From contig JAAXNY010000011.1 in assembly GCA_013420905.1 (NCBI GenBank), forward strand, positions 1,674,001 through 1,738,000: a stretch of 64,000 nucleotides of DNA, given 5' to 3'. Shown here in pieces: positions 10,830-22,833 of this stretch (the first letter of the stretch is position 1; each line of letters opens with the position of its first letter). The translations under genes and the position numbers were made by a program. Below the pieces are notes generated by a model. It searched no databases. It saw only the letters and a program-made list of their open reading frames with translations, and was not told the origin of the DNA. The DNA comes from Collybia mongolica (taxonomy: Eukaryota; Basidiomycota; Agaricomycetes; Agaricales; Clitocybaceae).

Positions 10830-12116
10830 TTAATAAGCAAGGATATCAACTTCTGGGATGACTACATGCTCTCTACGAAGGGTGCTGTCTTCCTGAGCGG
10901 CAAGACATTTAGGGAAGAGAGGAACTAGTCGAGTCCTCTGAATTTCACGACCCTTGCTCCCAAAATAACGGCCGCTCTCGAAGTTCCAGCAATCGTTGCA
11001 TCGTGGCCAATTAGCGAGCCCTTGGATATATTCCTGTACTTGACGATCCATCAGATATCCCCAGGATGGTACTCGCTTGAGACCATCAAGGAACTTTGTC
11101 TTGACTTCTAAATGATAGTCTTGGACCCATTCGATGGCCGCGTTGAGCTCGATACTAAACTGGTGCATGACAATGGTCAGAATATTATGCCTGTCATCGC
11201 CCGTTGCTCGCTCCTTGTTGTATGACGCGAGATCCTGCGTAGGGCTAAATCAAACCGTCTTCGTGTATAGAGACGAGATTGAAACAAACATTGTCAAGGA
11301 TAATCAAATCCGCGATGTAGTATGATAGCTCCTGAATCACCGGATGGTAAAACACTTCGTCAGGGAGATTGAGACCAAGTTCCATAGGAACGTAAGAGGG
11401 GCGCGCTCCAATATTTTGACGTCGGTTTTCCAAATAAGATTCGACTGTCCGGATAGTATTGGTGTCGCGATCAGCAGCTTGCTGAACGACCGACTCGAGA
11501 TAAGCAGTGAAGCTCTCTAACATATGCTTCTGAGAGGTTGGACTAGCCGTTTTAATCGCCAGCTGCCAAAATCTAGTGGAGTATGGGTGTTCAATGCTCA
11601 GAACCTCAGACCCACAAACTTACTCTTTCGCGACGGCACCGAGAATAACCTCACCCTCTGGCCGAGCTTTAAACGGATTATGAAGGGCATCAACCACAAC
11701 ATCGACCATACCGCGAACCACCCCCTCCGGCTCGACATCGGTGTATTCATCGATGATGAAAAATAAATTCATAAGGTCACAACCTGTCCGAAGGTGCTCT
11801 TTTCGAAGTCAGACAGCTTTACGCGGGATACAGGAAGATAGATGACCTTTGGATGCCCATGGATACGCAAGAGCAGCAAGACGGCCTACAAAAAGATTAA
11901 AGATACGGCCATCACATGGGAGAGCAGTAACTTACCGAAGTCACATTTGTTGAAAGCGTTCTGCGACTGGGCAGTGAATGGCTTAAAGCTCTCAAACCAA
12001 GTGTTAGACGCGGCCTGGACTTCCCGGTAATAGGGGTTAATAGTCCTCTTCCACGGCCAGTGGGCCATAGTTTCTGGAAGGTAGAACATAGGCTGTACCT
12101 TGCTTACAGTCATCAT
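10830..12116 (-). CDS. Sesquiterpene synthase (class I terpene cyclase), 360 aa
   Basis: Five exons: 12116-11936, 11885-11847, 11798-11624, 11572-11290 and 11234-10830, all GT-AG and in frame. It should ionise and cyclise farnesyl diphosphate in the cytosol with Mg2+. The N-terminal region has the fungal FYLPET-x4-WPW-x5-NPYY pattern. The aspartate-rich metal site is DEYTD at residues 90-94. The NSE/DTE metal site is Asn226-Asp227, Ser230 and Glu234 (NDLASYNKE), and intron 4 falls between Asn226 and Asp227. The C-terminal Arg-Tyr pair is Arg315-Tyr316 within FESGRYFG. The start could instead be Met10 (12089). The length is normal for basidiomycete sesquiterpene synthases. It is head-to-head with P450-A. 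The exact product cannot be predicted. Confidence 0.92.
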
Positions 12117-13314
12117 GCTTTCACGACTTTGGAAGCGCAAGTTTGGCTCTCTTTTAAAGGATGTTTCGGAGACCGGCGTCCTAGCTGAACCGCGAGACCA
12201 GACTGCACATCTGGCATGATAATGAACTGGCCCAATAAAAATATGGCTATGCGAATTACCAGTCACAATATCAAGGTTATCGCCGCCCAAAAAGGTACTT
12301 GCCCTGATCATTAAGAAAAATAGACTGGTTCCTAAAGTGCCGTAGCACTCGGGGAGTTGGACTTTCGATCGACAGATGCCCCGTTTAAAATACAGAATCG
12401 GTTACTGAACCATCCTGGGATCTGAATAAGAAGTTTGATCAGGCTTGTACGTACGTCTACAGAAGTATAGAGATATCAATGGATTGAGTTTTTGATCAAA
12501 GCATATTCGTACCCGCAAAATCAATCAGAAAAACGATAGTTCCGAGTTCTGATTATAGAATGAGGTTCCTTTTTGCAGTGGGCCAAGATTTTCAATTCTT
12601 CGCGAAAATCGGTAACCGTGCACGTGACCTTTTGATTTAAATGTTCCCTATCTATATGTTTCGACTTAATAGTCTGCTTTCGGATTTATGATTTTGTTCC
12701 AAAACATTGACAACAAAACAATATTCACTTACTCATCACGTGGCTATTTCAAACTTGTAGTTGCTTGGTACTCGGCTGCTTGCAGGAATGACCAGTGCTT
12801 TCAATAACCTGTCGATAACACACAACCTCAGGCTTTCATGCTACCATGATGCTCTGTGGTCCATGATTCTTATATGAAATGTCCACAATAAACTCGGACT
12901 GGCCATGCACAGCATTGGCTATATCATTTACTCATTAGTAGCTACAATTTGCGTCAGTCTGACCGAACTGGCCCGATGGGACAGGATCATTATTCACGTT
13001 ATTGATTTCGTGCCATTCAGCAAAGCGCCTGCGCGGTCGGTTGTCTTACGAGAACAATACTCTGAAAAGTTGAAAGCACTAGCGATTTTTCTTTTATAAT
13101 CCGCATATTTGATCAGTATCATGGATGCAACCAAACAATGCAGTATAAACAGCGGCGACGCAGGTCGGCTCATCGTTACTTATGAAATTAACTGTAAAGT
13201 AATCTGAAGCTTCCAATCTGATGGGAACGAGCTGCCGTAGTGCACCCTTTTCCAATGCTGCGCAGTTATAAAGCCAATTCTCCGACGCTACTTACAACTT
13301 ACCCACTTTGACGC
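12117..13314. promoter_or_regulatory. Divergent intergenic region, terpene synthase / P450-A
   Basis: 1.2 kb between the start codons of two divergently transcribed cluster genes, so it should contain both promoters. ORF 12905-13099 is not conserved-looking. No specific regulator site could be assigned with confidence. Confidence 0.45.
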
Positions 13315-15550
13315 ATGTCGATTATAGCTACCTCCCTCATTCTTGCAAGCCTTGTTACAGTACTTATCTCTTGGTATCACTGGTCAAACAGACTCAAAGG
13401 GCTCCCCGGACCTGCTATCACAAGCTACATAGTAGGCCATGTCGGAGAGCTCGAGCGCGCACCGATGGGATCAAAGATGAACGTCTGGGCAAAGAAGTAC
13501 GGCCAAACCTACAAGATGCGTGGCCCTCTCCTGGTGAGTCAAGCGCAGATATGGTCAACGGTAATCTGAGAGCCAGATTAGGAGCCTTGGGTTGTACTTG
13601 GAGATCCTAAAGGCGCTATCTACGTTCTTCAAGGAAAAAACTATGTCAGGCCAGATGCTGATCGCACTATTCTGGAGTTATTTGTGCGTTTTCTAGTCGT
13701 CGGCGATTTCAACTCTCTAACCGTGTTTTCCAGTTCGGAAAAAGCCTATTCGCTGCTGAAGGTACATTGGTAATGGGTAATGGGCCTATGGAATGCTTAT
13801 TCTGGTTTAGGCGATGAGTATCGGAGGATGCGGAAAGGCTTGAATCCCGCGTTTACGTGTGTCTAACTTTACTTCGAGTATGCAATGCTAAACATGTCCT
13901 ATTAGCCTTCACTCGGTTGAGGAAGTATCCCATGTATTTTTCGACTTAGCATATAACGTTTGCCCACATTTCAGGTGTTATTTCGTTGCATCATTTGATA
14001 TATCCGATACAGTTAAAACGACAGTATGAAGAATTGATTGATGGGAGAGACGCCGCCGTTTTCGACATCGCGCCCAATCTCCATTTACTTGCGTGTGTAT
14101 CCTTCGAAATCGAACATTCCATTTATTGACTATGGTGACCAGCTTGGATGCGATAAGCATGACTATGTTCATGCACAATCTGAGCACATCGGCATCATTA
14201 GAGGGCTCAACTGATATTCCGGAGCTACTACATTCAATGTCTAACTCCCCAACCGGCGCCACATTCAACATTCTACTTGAAGCATTTGCGTCTTTGTTCC
14301 CCTGGCTTTTGTATCTTCCATCCCCTATCAAAACATACGGAAATAAATTGAAATATGAATTTGGAAAGATTGCGGAAGAAGTATGGCAGGGAAAGGAAGG
14401 CGTTGGGATGCATGCTAAAGTGTTAGATGCCTTAGGCAAGCCCACAATATTTTCTCATTAAATGTGCTTAACATATACGGCCCCCAGCAAACCAAAAAAC
14501 TGATATACCAATAAGCAAAGAGGAGGCTGTTGGTCAGGTACATACATCTATGGTGGTTACTCATGCATGACCTGACGAACGAATGAATAGATAATCGGTA
14601 TCCTGTTTGCCGGATCCGAAACGACGGCAAATACAATATCTGTTAGTAGTCATCACCACGCACTCCATTACTTCCCAGTCATGACATTTTCACTATTAGG
14701 AATGCATTTATGAACTTGCCGTACAACCTCGCATACAAGAATGTCTTCGCCTGGAATTGAAGAAATTTTATTCCGTTCATGGACGTACGCCAGGATTCGA
14801 CGATTTGATGAACGCCACCACACTGCCATACCTTGATGCTGTTGTGCGCGAAACTGTTCGTACAAAGGCTGTACTCCGAGAAATAGGCCGCATGGTAAGC
14901 CCTCGCATTCGGTTTGCTCGGAGTCTGACGTGAGATATTAGGCCGTCCACGACGATGTGATTCCCTTACAATTTCCAATCCAAGGGAGTAACAAGAAGGA
15001 GCTTCATGTTAAAGCTGGACAGGTCATTCAAATACCTATCCGAGATGGCATCAACGCCGACGAGGCTATTTGGGGCCCTGATGTGGCAGAGTTCCGCCCC
15101 GAAAGGTGGATTATGCAAGGTGGTCTTCCAGAGTCGGTCAACCTGATGCATGCTCAAGGGCATGTTTTAACTTTCGGTGACGGGTGAGCCGATGAATTGA
15201 TTCTAAATCTTTCGTCAACCCCTGCTGATATCATTGATAGTCCCAAACATTGCCTCGGTAGAGTCTTTGGTGGGTTTCGGGTTCTACATACCCTTTTCAG
15301 TTGCTGATATAACCCACAGCGACAGCCGAACTGAAGGTGCGTCTATGAATCAGAGTGGTTTAGTGCGTATCTTATGTTCTTCACCTCCTTGCCCTAGATC
15401 GTCGTTTCGGTTCTCGTGGCAAATTTCTCTTTCGAAGACACAGGGCTTCCACTAGACTTCTATCATCTAGGGGGGAATACGATCAAACCGTTGATTCGCG
15501 GACGTGAGAAGGAAGGAGTCCAGCTTCCATTGAAAGTTAGATGTCTTTAA
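13315..15550 (+). CDS. Cytochrome P450-A (cluster monooxygenase), 518 aa
   Basis: Fourteen exons: 13315-13533, 13582-13683, 13734-13761, 13811-13856, 13906-13957, 14013-14092, 14143-14435, 14488-14537, 14591-14641, 14700-14894, 14942-15183, 15241-15269, 15320-15336 and 15398-15550. An N-terminal membrane anchor is followed by a proline-rich LKGLPGP hinge. The I-helix oxygen motif is AGSETT at 297-302, the K-helix is ETVR at 358-361, FRPERW follows, and the heme loop is FGDGPKHCLG with Cys457. All frames close. Intron 7 (14436-14487) has a GC-AG pair with the strong GCAAG donor; every other junction is GT-AG. It is an ER-bound monooxygenase that probably oxidises the terpene made by the adjacent synthase. 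It is head-to-head with the synthase and tail-to-tail with P450-B. Confidence 0.9.
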
Positions 15551-16835
15551 TCTATCGCCTCTCTCTTAGTGATGATGTTAGTGGTATGTCCGTATTTTGG
15601 AAAATTTCGCAAACATTTGTATACCCAGAAAAGAATGAAATATGAGTCTCACTGACGAGGTGCTGCATAGTTGTGCGTACATACATATCTTCTGACTGAT
15701 GCTCCAACTTCCGGGTTCTCATTATCCTAGTTGATTATATTTAGATGGAATCGGGTCAAGATCGGGTTGGACAAACGGAACGCGACTTGACTGCAACAGG
15801 ACGCGCTATTGTCTCAACGATATAAGTCTAGAGTAACTTGATTCGTTCTGAGTCGAAACTCGTCACCATCGGGACTTAATTTCGATCGCGCCTTCAAGTT
15901 TCAGCACATATACTAGCTATATGGACCAACAATTAATTTAGTGTACACTCAAAAAGTCCCCGATATCAGGAACTCTAATAATCAGATTTCAGCCGTCTGA
16001 GTCGGCTTTGTATATGTTGTATTCAATGCGACTTCATTCCTTTATTATCGCTTCAAGTATAAATAGATGTGGGACTTCCTGGACGAATCCAAATCAGAAG
16101 CAAAGCGGGACGAGCTTCACGGGGTGGGAGTGTAACTGCATCAACCGTATTGCTTCATTATACAACAACTAGGCATTTTGCGAGTCCACAATTTTGTTGC
16201 TATTACGGCTCAGGATTCTCAGCCCAAGTTGAAACCTGGTGCCGCGCTATATTTGCACGTGTGATTTCAGACCAATTAGGGCTTAACTCAGCCTTGACTC
16301 TCCTTCCACAAGAACTATCAGAAAGTCATTGCGGCCTCATGGAGATGCACATTTTTAGCCTTTTAGTAGGTGGGCAATCTTGGGTTCTGCCAGCGGGGAT
16401 TTGATCGAACATGCCATACGGCGAATAAATTTGTCCCCGATTCTGCTCACATGGTAAGGTACCGAATCCAGACATCCACCAATGTGATGTTATGTCATAT
16501 GTCCAACGTTTACGAGAGACTTTGGTATCATTGGTCAAAGGGGGTAAGGGGGGAGCAAGCGCACTCTATTGCCTCCCCGTCGTAGTCGGCAATTGCCAAT
16601 TTCTTACAAGTCTCTCTGAATACAACCAAAGATCTAGAACCCTTGATATATTCTGACATAAACAGGATGCCACCAAGAGCTATAGCCTATAAGCTTTGAT
16701 GGTGAAAATTGGCAAAGATGATGCTAAAACTGTTGACGTGACATTGAGTGAATGTTTTTACTGATCTCCACCGCTCCAAAGACCCATAGGCAACCAATCA
16801 CAACATGGAAAAGTCGATGGCGCATCGTGTTTCCT
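15551..16835. other. Intergenic region between convergent P450-A and P450-B
   Basis: 1.3 kb. ORF 16069-16404 (111 codons) and its antisense partner match no family I recognise and have no clear splice context. No repeats seen. Confidence 0.4.
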
Positions 16836-18981
16836 TCACTCCTTTGAATTCTGAATTAAGGAAACTGATGTTTTGAAGCGAGGTTCAATGATGCACTTGA
16901 AAGGTTTCGGGTGTCTGTAGGATAAAAAGACCGCCGATAAACAGGAAGTCGGTAATTTTGAGCAAGGAAAGAGTTGAACGAACCGAACACTGTGCTCTAA
17001 GTGGCGATTATCGATTGGTATATCGAGCCCTTGCTGGTCCACGGCTGGCATGATTCTAAAAGCGTAAATAAGGGAAACTATAGTAATCCAGATCGTGTTC
17101 TCAGCGATTTCTTGCCCAGGACAAGCTCTAGACGACTGCGTCAGATTGTTCAACACTAAGATAATTAAATTCACCTTCTGCCAAAGCCAAAGGCGCATGA
17201 TCTCGGGTCTGGTTGGGGACTTCGACCTTCACCTGTCAAGAAGCGGTCAGGGTTGAAGATTTCGGGTTCCGGGTAAATCTTAGGATCGTGAAGCATTGCC
17301 CTTGCAATAATCTCAGATAGATCACCCTTTGAAGGAGAAAGCGCTTACCAACTGTTCGCAACTACGGTCGTTCCCTGAGGAATAAAGTATCCGTTGTAGA
17401 TGTCGTCTTGGGTCAATCGGTGGGGAACGCCTGTCACGGATTCAACGACTGCATCGGAATACTAAGTACGAATCACTGACCTACTGGAGTTGTCGCACCC
17501 CACCTTGTAAACATCAGCAGAGTAACATTTACATCATAATACGAGCCTACCGTATTGCCTCAGTTATGATGCACTTGATGTAGGGCAAGTTATCCCGGTC
17601 ACAAAAGTCGGGTAAACGGTGCCTCCCGACATTACTGTCGAGCTCAGCTTGAGCTCTAGCCTGTATGATAGGGTCTATTACCAAAGAAATCAGGGCGCTC
17701 ATTAAGGTGGCTAAAGTCTGATCAACAATAAGTCCGCTGCATGAAGACAAGAAAAACATTATATTACTGTGTCAAACCCAGCTATGGAGCAATGAATTTA
17801 GTATAAGAGTCCCGAATGAGCTTAATGGTTAACCCCACCAGAATAGACATTCGCAGTTGTATCCCTAATGCCCTCTTCATCTTGAAAATTTGTGTCTTCA
17901 AGTAAATCAGAAACATAACAAGACTGAGCCATCCCTTTGGCCTGTTCCTTTGACTTTAAAATCGGAGGATTTCTACAAAAGCGTTGAGTGCTTACCATTT
18001 TTTCTTTTACATGGTTGAATGGTATATAGCGCATTGCAGAGAGATCCTCTCTGGTTCCTCGAGGAAGATGCTTAAAGCCAGTTCCTGGGAGCCAGTCAGG
18101 AAGAAAGCGCACTGGTTAAGTATTTGGTTATTATCAACTCACACCTTCCGATAGAGTTAACGTACAAAGGGGAATCAGATCAACTATGTGAGAGCCAACA
18201 GCCCCAGCCGCAGCTATTGTCCGACCACCTTTAGATGCAATAGTGAGGTATTCGTCATCTATTGAATGAACTTCGTGTCCGAATACGATATCCATTATGA
18301 CGGCACCTGCAAGCCTGGAAAAAAGGTTCAAACAACCCAGACTACCAAGGGGGTTAGGTTTTACCGCTCTATGTGAGATTTGAAGTTGTCGGGATCGTTG
18401 AGAATATCGTTCAGAAGCCGCCGAGCTTCTTTGCACTGAATGTAATAATAATTAGGAAGCCGATTCTTCGCAAAGTATTGCTGAAGGTATCGACGATGGC
18501 GACGGAAAGTTTCGCCATATGGAACCAACGGTAAGGCCCAGTTCCAACCGATGCTACACGATGCTCATTAATTAATCAGTAAAAAGAGTAAACCCATGCT
18601 TACACATCACCTGCCATGGGGACATATGGTCGACAGGAATAGATAGCGCTTCGCTTCTCCAATAATTCATGCGCAATATGGGCAGAGTTGATCACCACGA
18701 TCGACTTTTGGAGGACGCTAAAGTGTATAATATCCCCTGAGAAGATCACGTTTGAGTATTTCCGCGACGTGCATATTGGACTGTTCAGGGGGCTTACCAA
18801 AAGTTTTCCCCCACTCTGCATAAACTTTCCAAGGCGTACTGTCATGGCTGGGGACATCGAATATATTCCCGAATAGAGGAATAGGTTTGGGTCCTGGAGG
18901 TAGATTCCTGTATTTTCGAGAGCGGAGCAGCAGGAATCCGCTAGCCATGCATATACAAGCGAAAATGGAGAGATGCCACAT
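16836..18981 (-). CDS. Cytochrome P450-B (CYP64/O-methylsterigmatocystin-type), 525 or 502 aa
   Basis: Exons 18981-18798, 18736-18604, 18553-18365, 18314-18166, 18111-17996, 17941-17839, 17781-17768 (14 nt), 17717-17551, 17503-17481, 17430-17349, 17300-17175 and 17127-16836. The N-terminal anchor is followed by NLPPGPKPIPLFGN. The I-helix AGFDTT (292-297) is assembled only by including the 14-nt exon. The K-helix is EAIR (349-352), then WGATTPVGVPHR across a 23-nt exon, and the heme loop is FGFGRRACPG with Cys431. The last exon contains an in-frame 69-nt stretch with GT-AG ends that may be a final intron, which would give 502 aa instead of 525. The family resemblance is to the multi-substrate P450s of mushroom terpene clusters. 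It is divergent from P450-C. Confidence 0.88.
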
Positions 18982-19559
18982 TCTTCCTACGCAAAGTGTT
19001 CACTGGGAAGGAACGTCACTTGTCTTTTTATTTCAAAACCTGCTCCGCTCCGAAATTCCGACTTGAATCTGCGACATAGAATCCGGGGGTCCCGGTAGCC
19101 TAACTCGAATAGAAATATCCAGAATCGTAAAGATGTCTTTTCGGGAGGCATCATCTCAGCGCTCTACCAATGTGACACCAGTGAACAGTTGAAAAGGCTG
19201 GAGATCTAGATAACTAAGGTTGACCATGACACTCGGATATGACCAACTTCCTTCAACATGCAGTTTTTGTGAATTTTTCGTTCCGATTTCAGAAAGAGAT
19301 TGTGGTGGGAAGTTGTCTTGGGAGTTAATTAAAACTGGTAATTTTAATTTACCCGTGAACTCCGGAGTCCGCTGTTCCCGTTGCGTCGTGCATGATGCGA
19401 GCCAGCCGGGCTCATAGCAAGTAAACTCCCTTGCTACACTAACACAACTCTTATATCGAGCAACATGGCGAGATTTTGTTCTCTCAGATGACCTTCAATC
19501 CCTATTGAAGATCCCATCATTGTACATCGGTGCTTGATTTGTATTGAAATCCCTCCTAA
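18982..19559. promoter_or_regulatory. Bidirectional promoter region, P450-B / P450-C
   Basis: Only 578 bp separate the start codons of two divergently transcribed P450 genes, so they probably share regulatory DNA. No TATA box or factor site is convincing enough to mark. Confidence 0.5.
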
Positions 19560-21834
19560 ATGACATTGTACAGCACAGTGTGGCTCTCCCTCCTTGCCTC
19601 GGCAGTGGTATGGGCCTTTACAACCAACATACGACAACGTATACTGCGGAAGAAAATGCCGCCAGGTCCTCCTGGTGTTCCACTTCTCGGTAATGTTTTT
19701 CAGATGCCAACCAACTTGCCCTGGATTCGATTTGCTGAGTTCGCGAAACAATATGGTATGTGAGGCGGGCACTTACATATCATGTAAACTATACTTACGT
19801 TTTTTGAAAGGTCCTGTAGTTTCATTTATCGCTGCAGGTCAGCCTGTAATTGTTTTGAACGACCACAAATCTGCGTTTGAACTTTTGGGTACGTTTCTAC
19901 TGACAGAACACGTACGAGTTGCTTTTATTTATTTAAAGATAGATAGGAGAAGTTCGATATATAGCGACCGCCCTCGCTTCATAATGGCTGGCGAGCTACT
20001 TTGTCAGGGAATCATGCTTTCTTTCATCTCTTATGGTGACTTGTGAGTTTAGAATATGTGTTTTGCCCGAAGTGTCTAATGACCTAAGCCATTAGATTTC
20101 GAAGGATGAGGCGGGCTACGCACGCCGTGTTTGGACCGCATTCTTCCGAGCAATTTCAGCCTTTGCAAGAACTAGAAGCGGCGCGCCTTGCCTTAGAGCT
20201 ACTCTATGAGCCTCACAACTGGGAGCGGATAATTAAAAGGTGCCTTAATCTATCACCCGACCCATATTCCTGCCTCCTAGCATCCTCATAACGCTAATCT
20301 ACATTTCTTAACCAGATCAGTTTCATCCAATATTCTGACAGCAACTTATGGATGGCCTCGTATCACAGACAAACATCTACCTCTCGTCACTCGCATCCAC
20401 GCACACACCGCTCGTCTAGCTAATGCCTGTATCCCTGGGACGAGCATGGTTGATATCTTCCCAGCTTTGAACCGCTTACCGTTATGGATGGTGAAGTGGA
20501 AGCGTGATGCACTCGAATGGCACGTGCGAGAGTCAAATATGTTCGAAAATTTCTATAGTGACGTCGGAAATCATATGGTGAGCATTCCAAACGGCTCTCA
20601 TCCAACTCTGATGAACCGTATATTTCAGAAAGAAGGAAACATTCAACAATCCTTCGTCTCGTCATTGATAGAGGATACAGATAAGAACAAATTAAATCTG
20701 AAGGAAGGAGCCTGGCTTGCTGGAATAATGTTGTAAGTATTCTCCACTGACCAATCCCTCATTTTTTCTGAGATATGTCGCAGCTCAGCTGGAGCAGAAA
20801 CCACTACGGCATCCTTGGGGACTTTCCTCATCGCAATGATCCACTATCCACACATAATGCATAAGGCTCAGGCCCAGATTGACCATACGATTGGGCACGA
20901 TCGACTCCCTTCTTTTTCGGATCGGCCTAAACTTCCTTACATTCGTGCCATGGTTAGGGAGTTGCTACGCTGGCGACCTGCTGGGCCTATGGGTAATTAT
21001 CTTGTTCTTTTCCCTTACACTACCACAGATCACTTGTTATCTAGGCATCCCAAGACGAGCGGCACAGGCAAGGCTCTATGAAAGGAATTAAGGGACTCAT
21101 TGACAACATTTTTTTCACACATTAGGATGATTGGTACAATGGGTTTTTCATCCCGAAAGGTTACCGCTTTTCTCTTGAGACTCTTACCAAGGTGTTGAAG
21201 AATATTGACAGGTTCCACGGTTATCTCAAACATTTGGTAAGTTTGGTATTTGAGCAATTACGATGATTCTATTCCCTATTCCATGGTAGGGCTATCAATA
21301 GGTAAATTAAAGATCCGCCAGACATACTATTCACTGCTCACTACATGTCTTGTTAGAGACCCGGACATATATGCGGACGCGGATGTGTTTCGTCCGGAAC
21401 GTCATTTGGATGAAACAGAAACGATTGACATATCCCCTTCAAACATGCATTCGTTGGGCCACACTACATTTGGATTCGGAAGGCGGTGGGTGTCTCCCTG
21501 ACATATGTGGCTTGCTGGACCCCAAAACACTCAAATTTCATCCCCATAAGTACATGTGTCGGCGTTACCTTCGCTAGCCAGTCGCTGTTCATTGACTTCG
21601 CTATTCTACTTTGGGCATTTGACATTGAACCGGCGCTGGGCGAACACGGGGAAAGCTTGATGCCTTCCCTGACTGAAGTTGTAGATGGAGGTGTCACAGT
21701 GTGCGTATTTGGAGACTCGACCCCATGGTCTACTAAACTTTCCCCGCAGTGGCCCGGCTCCATTCCAATGCCGTTTGGTTCCACGAAGGCCAGAAGTTGG
21801 AGCAATCCTCTCAAGGGTTTTGGCTGAAACCTGA
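19560..21834 (+). CDS. Cytochrome P450-C (cluster monooxygenase), 516 aa
   Basis: Fourteen exons: 19560-19755, 19811-19888, 19943-20042, 20096-20239, 20316-20577, 20629-20732, 20784-20992, 21045-21067, 21126-21159, 21212-21236, 21290-21301 (12 nt), 21357-21485, 21551-21700 and 21750-21834. The N-terminal anchor is followed by MPPGPPGVPLLGN. The I-helix is AGAETT (297-302), the K-helix ELLR (354-357), FRPERH precedes the heme loop, and the heme loop is FGFGRRTCVG with Cys441. The usual CPG is CVG here, a known tolerated variant. The 12-nt exon restores the family sequence WAINRDPDIY. The intron 21068-21125 has a GC donor (CAG/GCAAGG). The enzyme is of the same general subfamily type as P450-B. 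It is an ER-bound oxidase, probably acting on the cluster terpene. Confidence 0.88.
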
Positions 21835-22833
21835 AGAATTCATCTCGTTTGCACCTCGTCCAGGCGTATAATATAATTGGATTGAAAGTGGATATGAAAG
21901 CTGCGCATGGCGATTTACACATAATTAGTATCAGTCAGTAGACAAAATACTATTGACATTCAAGTGTTCCTGACCATGAGCATCTCAACGCGGCCAAAGT
22001 AGACTAGTGACGCGTGACGATGGAAACTGTCACAGCTGTGCACGACTCATATAATATGTATGTATCATTGTAAGGTGCTATTTTTAATCTTTATAAGGTT
22101 CATCAAAGTGCGTTTACTGTCGGAGACATTTCGGACTACGTATAAAACCTAACACTGGCAGCGAATGGATGTGCATCTGTGACAGGTGTCACCCTCGATC
22201 GAAGGTACATATGGGCAATCTCTAAAAAACAAGGCATACGCCCGAGGGAATATATCTTGCACTGCTCCAGACCTTGAGGATAGACTAAATGGTAAAAACC
22301 CGAACGCCAACCGCCTCGCTCTCTCTGGCAAATAATTTGGATAGTACAATCAATCATCACGCGTTGCCAAGGATTTTTCGTGTTCGAATCAGAATACCAT
22401 CTTTATGTCTTTTTTTAGAGGTGGGTCCCATCGTTCTGAATTTAGCTGGGGGTTAAGTAGCTCTAATAGTCGTATCCTGCCGTTTTATCTCACCTCGTTG
22501 GTACTTAGTACCGAGCAAGAGCCCTTCAGGCTCCGGATGTCTCCGGATTTCCCAGAGGTACTCGTTGTCTTTTTTGCAATCAGGCCTAATCAGGCACCCT
22601 AGCTCTTCCATCTTCGAAGCTTCACGCTCCATCCATGGTGCCGATTGATCGAGCCAAGGGCCTTAGGTTCATTGCCAGGGAATGGTCGGCTCCTTGAATA
22701 GACATACCACAAAGGTTCCGTCGCCAGCGGCCAAACACAGCCGACTTAATGCAGAAAGCATCTTCTATGGCTGGAATGACTTATATTCATCGTCTCTCCT
22801 TTCCCCCTCGCTATTGTAATTTTGCTGCTTGGC
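21835..22833. other. Intergenic region between P450-C and the MFS gene
   Basis: 1.0 kb with overlapping short ORFs that look like chance frames. No gene, RNA or repeat recognised. It should include the MFS promoter. Confidence 0.4.

Noticed and set aside
17822..18112. P450-B appearing broken at the I-helix
   Set aside because: The apparent break disappears when a 14-nt exon (17781-17768) is recognised, which restores AGFDTT in frame.
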